A stretch of 64,000 nucleotides of DNA from positions 48,866-112,865 of the forward strand of contig NZ_JNLX01000165.1 in NCBI RefSeq assembly GCF_000715495.1, in the 5' to 3' direction. Positions 36,520 to 45,684 of this stretch are shown here, in pieces. A program made the translations under genes and the position numbers. Source of the DNA: Hymenobacter sp. IS2118. Lineage in GTDB: Bacteria; Bacteroidota; Bacteroidia; Cytophagales; Hymenobacteraceae. The first letter of the stretch is position 1. Every line of letters begins with the position of its first letter. The notes under the pieces were generated by a model that saw nothing but the letters and a program-made list of their open reading frames with translations, was not told the DNA's origin and made no database searches.

Positions 36520-38448
36520 CTACTTCCTCCCGGCCACGATTTCATCCACCACCAACGGGTCGAGCAGCGTGGTTACGTCACCCAGGTTGCTGGTTTCGCC
36601 CTCGGCGACTTTGCGCAGGATGCGGCGCATGATTTTGCCGGAGCGGGTTTTGGGTAGGCCCGAAACAAGCTGAATTTTGTCGGGTTTGGCGATGCGGCCG
36701 ATATGGGCGACCACGGCTTCGATAATGCTGGCTTCGGTGCGCTGAATGTCGATATCAGTGGTCGGTAGGCCGTTCTGGCAGATGACGTAGGCGTAGATGC
36801 CCTGGCCTTTCACGTCGTGCGGGTAGCCCACCACGGCACTTTCGACCACAAACTCGCTTTCGTTGATGGCGCTTTCGATTTCGGCAGTGCCGAAGCGGTG
36901 CCCGCTCACGTTGATAACGTCATCGACGCGGCCGATGATGCGGTAGAGGCCCTGAGCGTCGCGCCGGGCGCCGTCGCCGGTGAAATAATAGCCGGGATAG
37001 GGCTGAAAATACGTTTGCTGGGCGCGGGCGTGGTCGCCCCAGGTGGTGCGGATGACGCCCGGCCAGCTGCCCTTTATGGCGAGGTAGCCTTCCTGGTCGT
37101 TGCCTTCGATTTCGGTCCCGTCCTGGTTCAGCAGCACGGGCTGCACGCCGGGCAGCGGCAGGCCCGCCCGCGCCGGCACCGAGGGCGTAATGCCCGCCAT
37201 GGCCGAAATCATGATGCCCCCGGTTTCGGTTTGCCACCACGTATCCACGATGGGGCAGCGGCCCTTGCCCACGTGCTGGTGGTACCAGTGCCAGGCTTCC
37301 TCGTTGATGGGCTCGCCCACCGAGCCCAGGATGCGCAAACTACTCAGCGAGTACGCCAGCACGTGGTCGATGGGCGCGGCCATGAGCGAGCGGATGGCCG
37401 TGGGCGCGGTGTAGAAAATGGTGACGTGGTGCTTGTCAATTACCTCCCAGAACCGGCCGGGCGACGGGAACGTGGGCACGCCCTCGAACAGCAGCGTGGT
37501 GCTGCCAGCGAGTAGCGGGCCGTACAGCCCGTAGGTATGGCCCGTGACCCAGCCAATGTCGGCCGTGCACCAGTACACGTCGTTTTCCTCCACCTGAAAT
37601 ACGTTGCGGAACGTGTAATCGGCCCACACCATGTAGCCGGCCTGCGTGTGCACCACGCCCTTGGGCTTGCCGGTGCTGCCGCTGGTGTACAGAATAAAGA
37701 GCGGGTCTTCGGCCGCCATAACTTCGGCGGGGCAGTGCTTGTCCACTTCCAGCACTTCCTCGTGAAACCAGACGTCGCGGTCGGGCACCATTTCCACGGG
37801 CCAGCCGGTATGCTCCACCACCAGCACGCGCCGCACCGACGGGCACTGCGCCAAAGCTTCATCCACCACGCTTTTGACCGGAATTTGCTTGGCCCCGCGC
37901 TCCAGGGCGTCGGCCGTGATGACGAAGGACGCCTGCGCGTCGTTGATGCGGTCGGCAATGGCGGCGGCCGAGAAGCCGGCGAACACCACGCCGTGCACCG
38001 CCCCGATGCGGGCGCAGGCCAGCACCGCAATGGCCAGCTGCGGAATCATGGGCAGGTAGAGCACTACCCGGTCGCCTTTTCGCACGCCGTTCTTCTTGAG
38101 CACGTTGGCCATTTCGCACACTTGCGTGTGCAGCTCGCGGTAGGTCAGGCGCAGGTGGCGGGTGCGCGGGTCGTTGGGCTCGAAGATAATGGCCAGCTTG
38201 TTGGCGCGCTGTTCGAGGTGGCGGTCGAGGCAGTTTTCGGTGATGTTGAGCGTGGCGCCATCGAACCAGGTGCTCTGGCCTTCGGGCGAAAACTGCCCAC
38301 CGCGCACGGTGTCCCACTTGCGGTGCCAGGTGAAGGGCGCGGCCGCCGCGGCCCAAAAGGCGTCGGGGTCGGCTATCGACTCTTGATAGGCCGTGTGGTA
38401 TTCTTCGAGGGTGCGAACGCGGGCGTGCACGGAGGTAGTTTCAGCCAT
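36520..38448 (-). CDS. acs: Acetyl-CoA synthetase
   Basis: AMP-forming acetate:CoA ligase of 642 residues. Adenylation motifs are complete: ILYTSGSTGKPKGVVHT, WWQTETGG, YFTGDGARRD and the C-terminal PKTRSGKIMRRILRK, whose lysine is the site acetylated in many bacteria. It turns acetate into acetyl-CoA for the TCA cycle. It is the last gene of the fatty-acid module, 59 bases after the propionyl-CoA synthetase gene, and ends at the repeat at 36454-36510. Confidence 0.95.
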   Translation of the reverse strand: MAETTSVHARVRTLEEYHTAYQESIADPDAFWAAAAAPFTWHRKWDTVRGGQFSPEGQSTWFDGATLNITENCLDRHLEQRANKLAIIFEPNDPRTRHLRLTYRELHTQVCEMANVLKKNGVRKGDRVVLYLPMIPQLAIAVLACARIGAVHGVVFAGFSAAAIADRINDAQASFVITADALERGAKQIPVKSVVDEALAQCPSVRRVLVVEHTGWPVEMVPDRDVWFHEEVLEVDKHCPAEVMAAEDPLFILYTSGSTGKPKGVVHTQAGYMVWADYTFRNVFQVEENDVYWCTADIGWVTGHTYGLYGPLLAGSTTLLFEGVPTFPSPGRFWEVIDKHHVTIFYTAPTAIRSLMAAPIDHVLAYSLSSLRILGSVGEPINEEAWHWYHQHVGKGRCPIVDTWWQTETGGIMISAMAGITPSVPARAGLPLPGVQPVLLNQDGTEIEGNDQEGYLAIKGSWPGVIRTTWGDHARAQQTYFQPYPGYYFTGDGARRDAQGLYRIIGRVDDVINVSGHRFGTAEIESAINESEFVVESAVVGYPHDVKGQGIYAYVICQNGLPTTDIDIQRTEASIIEAVVAHIGRIAKPDKIQLVSGLPKTRSGKIMRRILRKVAEGETSNLGDVTTLLDPLVVDEIVAGRK

Positions 38449-38507
38449 ATTGGAGTGTTTGGTTTGGTGCAGAAATAAAGTTTGTGAAGCAGGGCAACGA
38501 AAATTGT

Positions 38508-40427
38508 TTACGCCGTCCTCTCAAAAGCAAGCCCGATGGCCCGACGCCGAAAATCAGCGCCGATTTCGTCAAGAATCGTTGGGTCGTCAATGGTAGCGGG
38601 CAGAAGAAAGTCTTCGCCATCGGCCAGTTGCCGCAGGGTTTTGCGCAGGATTTTACCCGAACGGGTTTTGGGCAACCGCTTGACGACCAACACCGCGCGA
38701 AAGCAGGCCAGCGCGCCAATGAGCGCGCGCACGCGGCTCACCAGCTCCCGCTCCAGGGACTCCTCCCCTGCTACGTGGCCGTCTTTGAGCACCACCAGGC
38801 CAATGGGTACCTGCCCGCGAAGTGCATCAACGATGCCCAGCACGGCGCACTCGGCCACGGCTGGGTGCGCGGCCAGAATCTCCTCCATTTCGCCGGTGCT
38901 CAGGCGGTGCCCGGCCACGTTGATGACATCATCGACCCGGCCCATGATGTAGCAATAGCCGTCGGCGTCGCGGTAGCCGCCATCGCCACTGAAATAATAG
39001 CCCGGAAACGGCTGGAGGTAGCTTTCCCGAAAACGCGCGTCGTCGTTCCACAGCGTGGGGAAGCAGCCCGGCGGCAGCGGCAGCCGCACCGCCACCAGGC
39101 CGGTAACGCCGGGGGGCACGGGCAAGCCTTCTTCGTCCAGAATCTGAATATCGTAGCCCGGCACGGGGAAGCCGGCGCTGCCAGCGCGGGGCGGCGGCAT
39201 CTCTTCCAGGCCCACCAGCGTGGCCAGCATGGGCCAGCCCGATTCGGTTTGCCACCAGTGGTCTACCACGGGCACGCCGAGCAGCTGGCCGGCCCAGGTG
39301 TAGGTGGCGGGGTCGCAGCGCTCGCCGGCCAGGAAGAGCTGGCGCAGGCTGCTCAGGTCGTAGGGCCGAGCCAGCAGGCCTTCGGGGTCTTCTTTTTTGA
39401 TGGCCCGAATGGCCGTGGGAGCCGTGAACACGACGTTGACCTGGTGCTGCTCGATGAGACGCCAGAAGGTGCCCGCGTTGGGTGTGCGCACCGGCTTGCC
39501 CTCAAACAAAACCGAGGTGCAGCCTTGCAGCAAAGGCCCGTACACGATGTAGGAGTGCCCCACCGCCCAGCCAATATCCGAGCCCGCAAACATGGTTTCG
39601 CCCGGCGCCAGGCCGTAAACCGTTCTCATGCTGAACAGTAGGGCCACCGCGTGGCCGCCGTGGTCGCGCACCACGCCCTTGGGCCGGCCGGTGGTGCCGC
39701 TGGTGTACAGAATGTAGAGCGGATGCGTGGCCGGCACCGGCACGGCCGCCACGGGCGCCGCCCGCAGCAATTCCTGATAGTCGACGTCCCGTTTGGGTTG
39801 CAGCTCGGCCGTCACGAAATCGCGCTGCAGCACCACCACATGCGCCGGCTGGTGCGTGGCCAGGGCCAGGGCCTCGTCCACGAGCGGCTTGTAGGGAATC
39901 ACGCGGTCAAATTCCATTCCGCCCGAAGCGCACACGATGGCACGGGGCCGGGCGTCGTCGATGCGTACGGCCAGCTCGTGGGGCGCAAACCCACCAAACA
40001 CCACCGAATGCACGGCCCCAATGCGCGCGCAGGCCAGCATGGCAACCACGGCTTCGGGCAAATTGGGCATGTAGATGATTACCCGGTCGCCGAGGGCCAC
40101 GCCCAATTTGCGCAGGCCGCCGGCAAAACGCGCCGTCATTTCCAGCAGCTCGCTGTAGGTGTAGGTGCGCTGGGTGCTGGTCACGGGTGAGTCGTAAATC
40201 AGGGCCGGCTGCGGGCCGCGTCCTTCCTGCACCTGGTAATCCAGGCATAGATAAGAGGTGTTCAGCGTGCCCTGATTAAACCACCGGTAAAACCCGTTGG
40301 CATCCTGAATAATGGCTTCGCCGGGGGGCGTGTGCCACTGCAGCAGCTGGGCCTGGGCCAGCCAGAAGGCGGCGGGGTCGGCCAGGCTGGCGGCATAAGT
40401 GGTAGCGTAGGAACAGGCGGTTTTCAT
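38508..40427 (-). CDS. prpE: Propionyl-CoA synthetase (PrpE-like acyl-CoA ligase)
   Basis: The 639-residue AMP-forming ligase is a paralogue of Acs. It starts YATTYAASLADPAAFWLAQAQLLQWHTPP, as PrpE proteins do, and carries ILYTSGTTGRPKGVVRDHGGHAVAL (the DHGGH form is typical of PrpE), WWQTESGWPM, YYFSGDGGYRD and PKTRSGKILRKTLRQ. It should activate propionate, and perhaps other short acids. The longer frame to 40475 is not needed; the ATG at 40427 fits. It lies 75 bases after the response-regulator gene, within the module. Confidence 0.88.
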   Translation of the reverse strand: MKTACSYATTYAASLADPAAFWLAQAQLLQWHTPPGEAIIQDANGFYRWFNQGTLNTSYLCLDYQVQEGRGPQPALIYDSPVTSTQRTYTYSELLEMTARFAGGLRKLGVALGDRVIIYMPNLPEAVVAMLACARIGAVHSVVFGGFAPHELAVRIDDARPRAIVCASGGMEFDRVIPYKPLVDEALALATHQPAHVVVLQRDFVTAELQPKRDVDYQELLRAAPVAAVPVPATHPLYILYTSGTTGRPKGVVRDHGGHAVALLFSMRTVYGLAPGETMFAGSDIGWAVGHSYIVYGPLLQGCTSVLFEGKPVRTPNAGTFWRLIEQHQVNVVFTAPTAIRAIKKEDPEGLLARPYDLSSLRQLFLAGERCDPATYTWAGQLLGVPVVDHWWQTESGWPMLATLVGLEEMPPPRAGSAGFPVPGYDIQILDEEGLPVPPGVTGLVAVRLPLPPGCFPTLWNDDARFRESYLQPFPGYYFSGDGGYRDADGYCYIMGRVDDVINVAGHRLSTGEMEEILAAHPAVAECAVLGIVDALRGQVPIGLVVLKDGHVAGEESLERELVSRVRALIGALACFRAVLVVKRLPKTRSGKILRKTLRQLADGEDFLLPATIDDPTILDEIGADFRRRAIGLAFERTA

Positions 40428-40502
40428 GGCGGGTGGGATTGGGTGAGAATGGGCAGGGAGAATGTGCGGACGCATTTTCAGCGCTGGAGTGCAGGACCGG
40501 TT

Positions 40503-40880
40503 TCAGGCCGAAAGGGCCAGCAGCTCCCGCACTTTTTCCATTAGCTGGCGGGTGCTGAAGGGTTTGGGAATATACAGGTCGGCTCCCACTTCGTACCCTT
40601 TTTTAATATCGGCCTCGCGGCTTTTGGCCGACAGGAAAATGACTTTGGTGCCGGCCCGGTCGGGGCGCTGGCGCAGCTCGCGGCACACCTGGTAGCCGTC
40701 CACGTCGGGCATCATAATATCGAGCAGCACCAGGTCGTAGGGCGTTTGGGCGATGGCGGCCAGGGCTTCGGTGCCGTTGCGGGCAATGCCCACCTGGTAG
40801 CCGTTTTTGCGCATCAGAAATTCGAGTGACATCACGATGTTGGGTTCGTCGTCAACAATGAGAATGTGGGGAGTTTTCAT
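40503..40880 (-). CDS. Single-domain response regulator
   Basis: The 125-residue receiver domain has D10/D11, the phosphorylation site D54 (LVLLDIMMPDVDG), S84 and K106 (IPKPF). There is no output domain, so it must act through protein contacts or phosphotransfer. It lies 27 bases after the symporter-histidine kinase gene and is surely its partner. A separate DNA-binding partner would be needed to control the acetate and propionate genes. Confidence 0.93.
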   Translation of the reverse strand: MKTPHILIVDDEPNIVMSLEFLMRKNGYQVGIARNGTEALAAIAQTPYDLVLLDIMMPDVDGYQVCRELRQRPDRAGTKVIFLSAKSREADIKKGYEVGADLYIPKPFSTRQLMEKVRELLALSA

Positions 40881-40907
40881 GGCTTGTGGGTGGCAGGGGG
40901 AGGGAAA

Positions 40908-43733
40908 TCAGGCGAGCTGCGGGGTAGGTTCGGGAATGCTTGCCAGGGGCAGCGCTACGAAGAAGGCCGCGCCCTGGTCGGGTTGGCTTTCCACCCACAG
41001 CCGGCCGTGGTGCAGGTCGATAATTTTTTTGGTAATGGCCAGGCCCAGACCGGTGCCTTCGGGCTTACGGGTGGTTTGGTTGCGGGCCTGGAAAAATTTC
41101 TCGAAAATATGCTCCTGCTCGGCCGCCGCGATGCCCTTACCGTTGTCGGCCACTACCAGGGTAATGCTTTCGGCATGCGCGCCCAAAGCCGGCGCATACG
41201 TCACGGCCAGCCGAATGCGGCCCGACCCGTCGGCCCGACAGGCTTTAATGGCATTCGAGAGCAGGTTGACCAGCACCTGCATCAGCCGGTCGCGGTCGCC
41301 GGGCAGAGCGGGAACGTGCGCGGGCAGGTCGATTTCCAAGCCGATTTGCCGGTCGCGCAACAGCTGGCCCACGGCTTCCACGGCCTCCGTCAGCAGCTCG
41401 GGCACGGCCATGGGCAGGCGCTCCAGCGTGGCTTGGCCCGACTCAAACTTCTCCAGGTCGAGCACCAGGGAAATGAGGCGGGTCAGGCGTTCGGCCTCGC
41501 GGCTGATGGTGAGCTGAAAGCGCTGGCGCTCAGCCTCGTCCAGGTCGGGGTTGTCGGCCAGGATTTCGGCCAGGGCCCGAATGCTGGTGAGCGGCGTGCG
41601 CAGCTCGTGCGTCACGGTGTAGAGGAATTCGTCCTTGCGCTGGTCCAGGGCCTGAAGCTGGTCGTAGGCTTGGCGCAGCTCGTCGCTGAGGCGCTGGAGC
41701 TGGCGCGACTGCTTCTGCAGCTGGCGGTTGGCTTCGAGCAGCTGCTGGCTTTCGCGGAGCATGCCCACCACGTTGTCGTAGTTTATTTGCTCGGCTCCGG
41801 CCACCGAGGCCACCAGTATCCGGGCCGAGGCCGGGCCCAGGCTGCCGGCCAGCAGCTTCTCGGCGTAGGTCAGCAAGCGCGGGTCGGCGGGAAGCGTGAC
41901 GGAGTGGCGGAGCGGCGGCGTAAGCTCTCCTTCCTGCTGCTGCTCCTGTTGCTGGGTTGAGGGAAGGGCATCGGGAAAGCGTGTGCCGAAAGCGCGCAGG
42001 GCCTGGTTGGTGCGCTTTTTTCCCAGGAAACCCAGCAGCAGCGCGCGCACGTCGGGGTACGGGGTGCGGCCCTGCCAGCCGGCGACTTCCTCGGCCAGAC
42101 TTCGGCGCTGAAACACGTCCACGAACACGTCGGCCTGCCGCAGCTCCAGCGCGGTAGGCGGCTGGGCCAGCGACACGCCCAGGTACAAGCCAATGTTGAA
42201 AAACCAGCTCCAAAACAGGCCATGCGACAGGTAATCCAGGCCTTCGAGCCCAAACAAGGCAAAAGGCCGCAGCCCGGCAAGTCCCCCCACTCCTTCCGTC
42301 AGAATGGACTCCGGGAGCTTGCCCGGCCCCACCATCGTGGGCAGCACCAGCGTGAAAAACCAGACGCCGAAGCCCGCCAGCAGGCCGGCCGTGGCCCCGC
42401 GCCGCGTGCCGCCTTTCCAGTACAGGCCGCCCAGCACGGCGGGCACGAACTGCGCCACCGCCGCAAACGACACCAGCCCGGTGTTCACCAGCGGCAGCAG
42501 CTTGCCCACCTCGGCGTAATAGCCGTAGGCCAGCAGCAGCACCAACACTACGGCCAGCCGGCGGCTTTGCAGCGCCACCCGGCCCAGGTAGGCAAACCAG
42601 CGGGTTTGCAGCTTGGGCTGGGCGGCGGGCACCCGCACCAGCAGCGGCATAAGCAAGTGGTTGCTCATCATCACGCTCAGGGCAATGGTCTCCACGATAA
42701 TCATGCTGCTGGCCGCCGAAAGCCCGCCCAAGTACGTGAGCAGCGCCAGCCACGAATGCCCCGCGGCCAGCGGCAGCGCCAGCACAAACGTATCGGCATC
42801 GATGCCACTGCCGCCAAGCTTAAGCATGCCCCCAAACGCAATGGGCAACACGAAAATATTGATGACGATGAGGTAGAGCGGAAACAGCCACATGGCCTTG
42901 CGCAGGTGATTCTCGTCTACATTCTCGACTACCGACACTTGGAACTGGCGTGGCAGCAGCAGCACGGCCGACATGCTCAGCACCAGCAGCGTGAGCCAGC
43001 CGGTACTGCTGACGCCCGCCCCTTGCAGGGTGAAGAGCTGCCGCAGCGCGGGCACCGCCGCCGCCTGGTCAAACAAGTCGCGAAAGCCCCCAAAAAGGCC
43101 AAAAGTCACGAAAATCCCCACTGCCAAAAAGGCCACCAGCTTCAGCACGCTTTCCAGCGCCACGGCCAGCACCATGCCTTCGTGGCGCTCGGTGGCTTCT
43201 ACTGAGCGCACCCCAAAGAAGATGGTGAACACGGCCAGCGCCCCGGTGGTATAGAACGCCGTAGCCGGCGGCGTGCCTTCGGGCCCGGCCCCGCCCGTCA
43301 TGGTCACGAAGGACATGGCGATGGCCTTGATTTGCAGGGCGATGTAGGGCACGATGCCCAGCACGCACACCACGGTAACCAGGGCGCCCAGGGCAGTGCT
43401 TTTGCCGTAGCGGGCCGAAATAAAGTCGGCAATGGACGTGAGCCGCTGCTGCCGGCACACCCGGATAATTTTGCGCAGCACCAGCCACCAGGCCGGCGCC
43501 AGCAGCGTGGGCCCAATGTAAATACTAACGAACTCCAGGCCGTGGTTAGCGGCGCGGCCCACGCTGCCGTAATACGTCCAGGCCGTGCAGTACACGGCCA
43601 TGCTCAGGGCGTAAACGTAGGGGTTGCTCACCAGGCTTTTGCGGGCGGCCGACCGGCGCTCGGCGGCGTAGGCCACGCCAAAGAGCAGGGCCAGGTAGCC
43701 GAACGAAAAAGCAACGACGAGCAGTTTGGACAT
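40908..43733 (-). CDS. Sodium:solute symporter-histidine kinase fusion (CbrA-like sensor)
   Basis: A 941-residue sensor. Residues 1 to about 530 are a sodium:solute symporter with about 13 membrane helices (SNPYVYALSMAVYCTAWTYYGSVG, then SIADFISARYGKS). A linker with a long coiled coil follows (about 640-695). The kinase has the H-box TVTHELRTPLTS (His near 705), N-box LLSNAIKAC, D-box VVADNGKGI and G-box GTGLGLAITKK. Such proteins sense or move small substrates across the inner membrane. Placement among acs, prpE, a porin and a symporter suggests short-chain acids as signal; that is inference. Confidence 0.92.
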   Translation of the reverse strand: MSKLLVVAFSFGYLALLFGVAYAAERRSAARKSLVSNPYVYALSMAVYCTAWTYYGSVGRAANHGLEFVSIYIGPTLLAPAWWLVLRKIIRVCRQQRLTSIADFISARYGKSTALGALVTVVCVLGIVPYIALQIKAIAMSFVTMTGGAGPEGTPPATAFYTTGALAVFTIFFGVRSVEATERHEGMVLAVALESVLKLVAFLAVGIFVTFGLFGGFRDLFDQAAAVPALRQLFTLQGAGVSSTGWLTLLVLSMSAVLLLPRQFQVSVVENVDENHLRKAMWLFPLYLIVINIFVLPIAFGGMLKLGGSGIDADTFVLALPLAAGHSWLALLTYLGGLSAASSMIIVETIALSVMMSNHLLMPLLVRVPAAQPKLQTRWFAYLGRVALQSRRLAVVLVLLLAYGYYAEVGKLLPLVNTGLVSFAAVAQFVPAVLGGLYWKGGTRRGATAGLLAGFGVWFFTLVLPTMVGPGKLPESILTEGVGGLAGLRPFALFGLEGLDYLSHGLFWSWFFNIGLYLGVSLAQPPTALELRQADVFVDVFQRRSLAEEVAGWQGRTPYPDVRALLLGFLGKKRTNQALRAFGTRFPDALPSTQQQEQQQEGELTPPLRHSVTLPADPRLLTYAEKLLAGSLGPASARILVASVAGAEQINYDNVVGMLRESQQLLEANRQLQKQSRQLQRLSDELRQAYDQLQALDQRKDEFLYTVTHELRTPLTSIRALAEILADNPDLDEAERQRFQLTISREAERLTRLISLVLDLEKFESGQATLERLPMAVPELLTEAVEAVGQLLRDRQIGLEIDLPAHVPALPGDRDRLMQVLVNLLSNAIKACRADGSGRIRLAVTYAPALGAHAESITLVVADNGKGIAAAEQEHIFEKFFQARNQTTRKPEGTGLGLAITKKIIDLHHGRLWVESQPDQGAAFFVALPLASIPEPTPQLA

Positions 43734-43793
43734 GGTAAACAGAACAGGTGCAGGCGAGAAGGCAAAAATTCGGATGGGCCCGTTTCAGGCACC

Positions 43794-44021
43794 TCATTCT
43801 TCGGGTTTTTGGTCCGTTTTCCGAACCAGATAACCCGTCACGGCTACCAGCAGTATCCAGAGCCCCAAAATATAGAGGTAGAGCAGCGGGATGCCGCCGG
43901 GGCGCGCGTCGTGGTCGAAAGCGCCCAGCAGCGGATAGGTAAGCAGCACGCCAAACAGCACCGTGAGGAATAGCAGCCGTTGGCCCCGCCGAATTTCAAC
44001 GTCCTCGGGGCGGCTTGGCAT
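43794..44021 (-). CDS. Small two-helix membrane protein
   Basis: The 75-residue protein begins at the ATG at 44021 (a longer frame exists). After a short charged start (MPSRPEDVEIRRGQR) come two membrane helices (LLFLTVLFGVLLTYPLLGAF and IPLLYLYILGLWILLVAVTGYLV) and a charged tail. I recognise no family. Its place 60 bases before a sodium:solute symporter fusion is like that of the DUF485/DUF4212 small proteins that accompany acetate symporters. Confidence 0.75.
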   Translation of the reverse strand: MPSRPEDVEIRRGQRLLFLTVLFGVLLTYPLLGAFDHDARPGGIPLLYLYILGLWILLVAVTGYLVRKTDQKPEE

Positions 44022-44086
44022 GGGATACAGGTTTTGGTGAGTGGAAAAGAGGCGCAACCCGACGCGGGCCGGCCCCAATTTAACGG

Positions 44087-44119
44087 AAAAGCCGCTGGCC
44101 CAACAGACCAGCGGCTTTT
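44087..44119 (-). terminator. Terminator after the symporter gene
   Basis: A perfect 12-base stem (44087-44098 and 44108-44119) ends in TTTT on the minus strand. It divides the porin-symporter unit from the sensor-acs unit. Confidence 0.85.
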
Positions 44120-44138
44120 AAGAAACGTTGTCAGGTTC

Positions 44139-45632
44139 TTACGCGCCCGCCGATGAATGGTCATCCATCAGCTTCACGTTGCGCTTATCCTGCACCAAGG
44201 CCATGCCCACAAAGAAGCAGATGAAGGCGATGACAACCGGGTAAATGAGGCCCAGCAGGCTTTTATGGTCGTTGGCGAAGGTCCCCGCTGGCTGGGCGGC
44301 GGCCCACACGCTGATAGAGGTGGCAATGAGCGGCACGAAGCCCCCAAACACGCCGTTGCCGATGTGGTAGGGCACCGACAGCGACGTGTAGCGCACGCTG
44401 GTGGGGAACAACTCCACGAGATAGGCGGCAATGGGACCGTACACCATCGTCACGAAAAACACCAGCAGGAAAGTGAGCAGCGTCATCATGGGGATGTTGG
44501 GCGTCAGGGCTTTCATCACGGCGGGCACGGCCTTACCGGCGGCGTCTACGGTGGCCGGCGTGATTTCGCTGATTGGCCCGGCGTAGGCCTGAATGCCGTG
44601 GAAGAGCGGAATGGTGAACAGTGCCCCGCAAATCATGCCGGTCATGATGATACGCTTGCGCCCGATACGGTCAGAGAGCGAGCCGAAGTAAATGAAGAGC
44701 GGCGTGGCCACCAGCATGGCGATAACCAGAATGGTGCTCGAATCCACGATGTCCAGCTTCAGGGTGCTGTTCATGAACGAATAGGCCTGAAACTGCGAGG
44801 TGTAGAAGATAACGCCCTGGCCCATAGTGACGCCGAAGAGAGCGATGAGCACCAGCCGGCGGTTCACGGGGTTCACGAAGGAGTCGCGCAATGGGCTTTT
44901 GCTGGTAGTGCCGGTGGCCTTGGCCTTGGCAAACAGCGGCGACTCGTGCAGCTGCTTGCGGATGTAGTACGAGGCAATAACCAGCACGCCCGAGAGCAGG
45001 AACGGCAAGCGCCAGCCCCAGTCCTTAAAGGCAGCTTCGCCAATTGCCTTGCGCGTTATCACAATAACCAGGATACTGAGGATGAGGCCACCCGTAGCCG
45101 TAATCTGAATAAAGCTGGTGTAGTAGCCGCGCTTGGCATCGGGGGCGTATTCGGCCACGTAGGTGGCTGCCCCGCCGTACTCGCCACCCAATGCCAGCCC
45201 TTGCAGCAAGCGCAGAATCACTACGATGATGGGGGCCGCGATGCCAATGGAATCATAGCTCGGAATCAGGCCCGTGACAAAGGTGGCCCCACCCATGATG
45301 AGCAACGTTACCAAAAAGGTGTATTTCCGACCCACCATATCGCCGATGCGGCCAAAAAATACCGCCCCAAACGGCCGCACCACAAAGCCCGCCCCAAAGA
45401 TGGCCAGCGCCCCAAGCAGGGACTTAGTGAGGTCGCCGGACTGCCCAAACAGCACCGGGCCGATAATGGCCGCCAGCGAACCAAAAATGTAAAAGTCGTA
45501 CCACTCGATGACCGTGCCCACCGACGAGGCCGTGATGACCTTCCAGATAGTTTTGGAATCGACCTGGTTATTGTCGTGGGTAAGCGCGGTATCCGCCGGG
45601 GACCCAAACGTGGGGGAAGCTATTTTTTCCAT
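44139..45632 (-). CDS. Metabolite:H+ symporter family MFS transporter
   Basis: The 497-residue protein has 12 membrane helices and the MHS-type marks SSVGTVIEWYDFYIFGSLAA, FVVRPFGAVFFGRIGDMVGRKYTF, LLQGLALGGEYGGAATYVAEYAP and SDRIGRKRIIMTG. Members import osmolytes, citrate, dicarboxylates or short acids with protons. A periplasmic insert between helices (about 355-385) is longer than usual. The gene sits 52 bases after a porin gene, forming an outer/inner membrane uptake pair next to acetate and propionate activation genes. The substrate is inferred. Confidence 0.88.
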   Translation of the reverse strand: MEKIASPTFGSPADTALTHDNNQVDSKTIWKVITASSVGTVIEWYDFYIFGSLAAIIGPVLFGQSGDLTKSLLGALAIFGAGFVVRPFGAVFFGRIGDMVGRKYTFLVTLLIMGGATFVTGLIPSYDSIGIAAPIIVVILRLLQGLALGGEYGGAATYVAEYAPDAKRGYYTSFIQITATGGLILSILVIVITRKAIGEAAFKDWGWRLPFLLSGVLVIASYYIRKQLHESPLFAKAKATGTTSKSPLRDSFVNPVNRRLVLIALFGVTMGQGVIFYTSQFQAYSFMNSTLKLDIVDSSTILVIAMLVATPLFIYFGSLSDRIGRKRIIMTGMICGALFTIPLFHGIQAYAGPISEITPATVDAAGKAVPAVMKALTPNIPMMTLLTFLLVFFVTMVYGPIAAYLVELFPTSVRYTSLSVPYHIGNGVFGGFVPLIATSISVWAAAQPAGTFANDHKSLLGLIYPVVIAFICFFVGMALVQDKRNVKLMDDHSSAGA

Positions 45633-45684
45633 TTTTCAAGCGGGAGTTAAGGGTGCGGTAAATGATTCAATGACTATCCAGGGC

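Noticed and set aside
44157..45650. Long plus-strand frame opposite the MHS symporter
   Set aside because: Exact antisense of the transporter gene, with the odd His/Arg/Gly-rich composition of a shadow.
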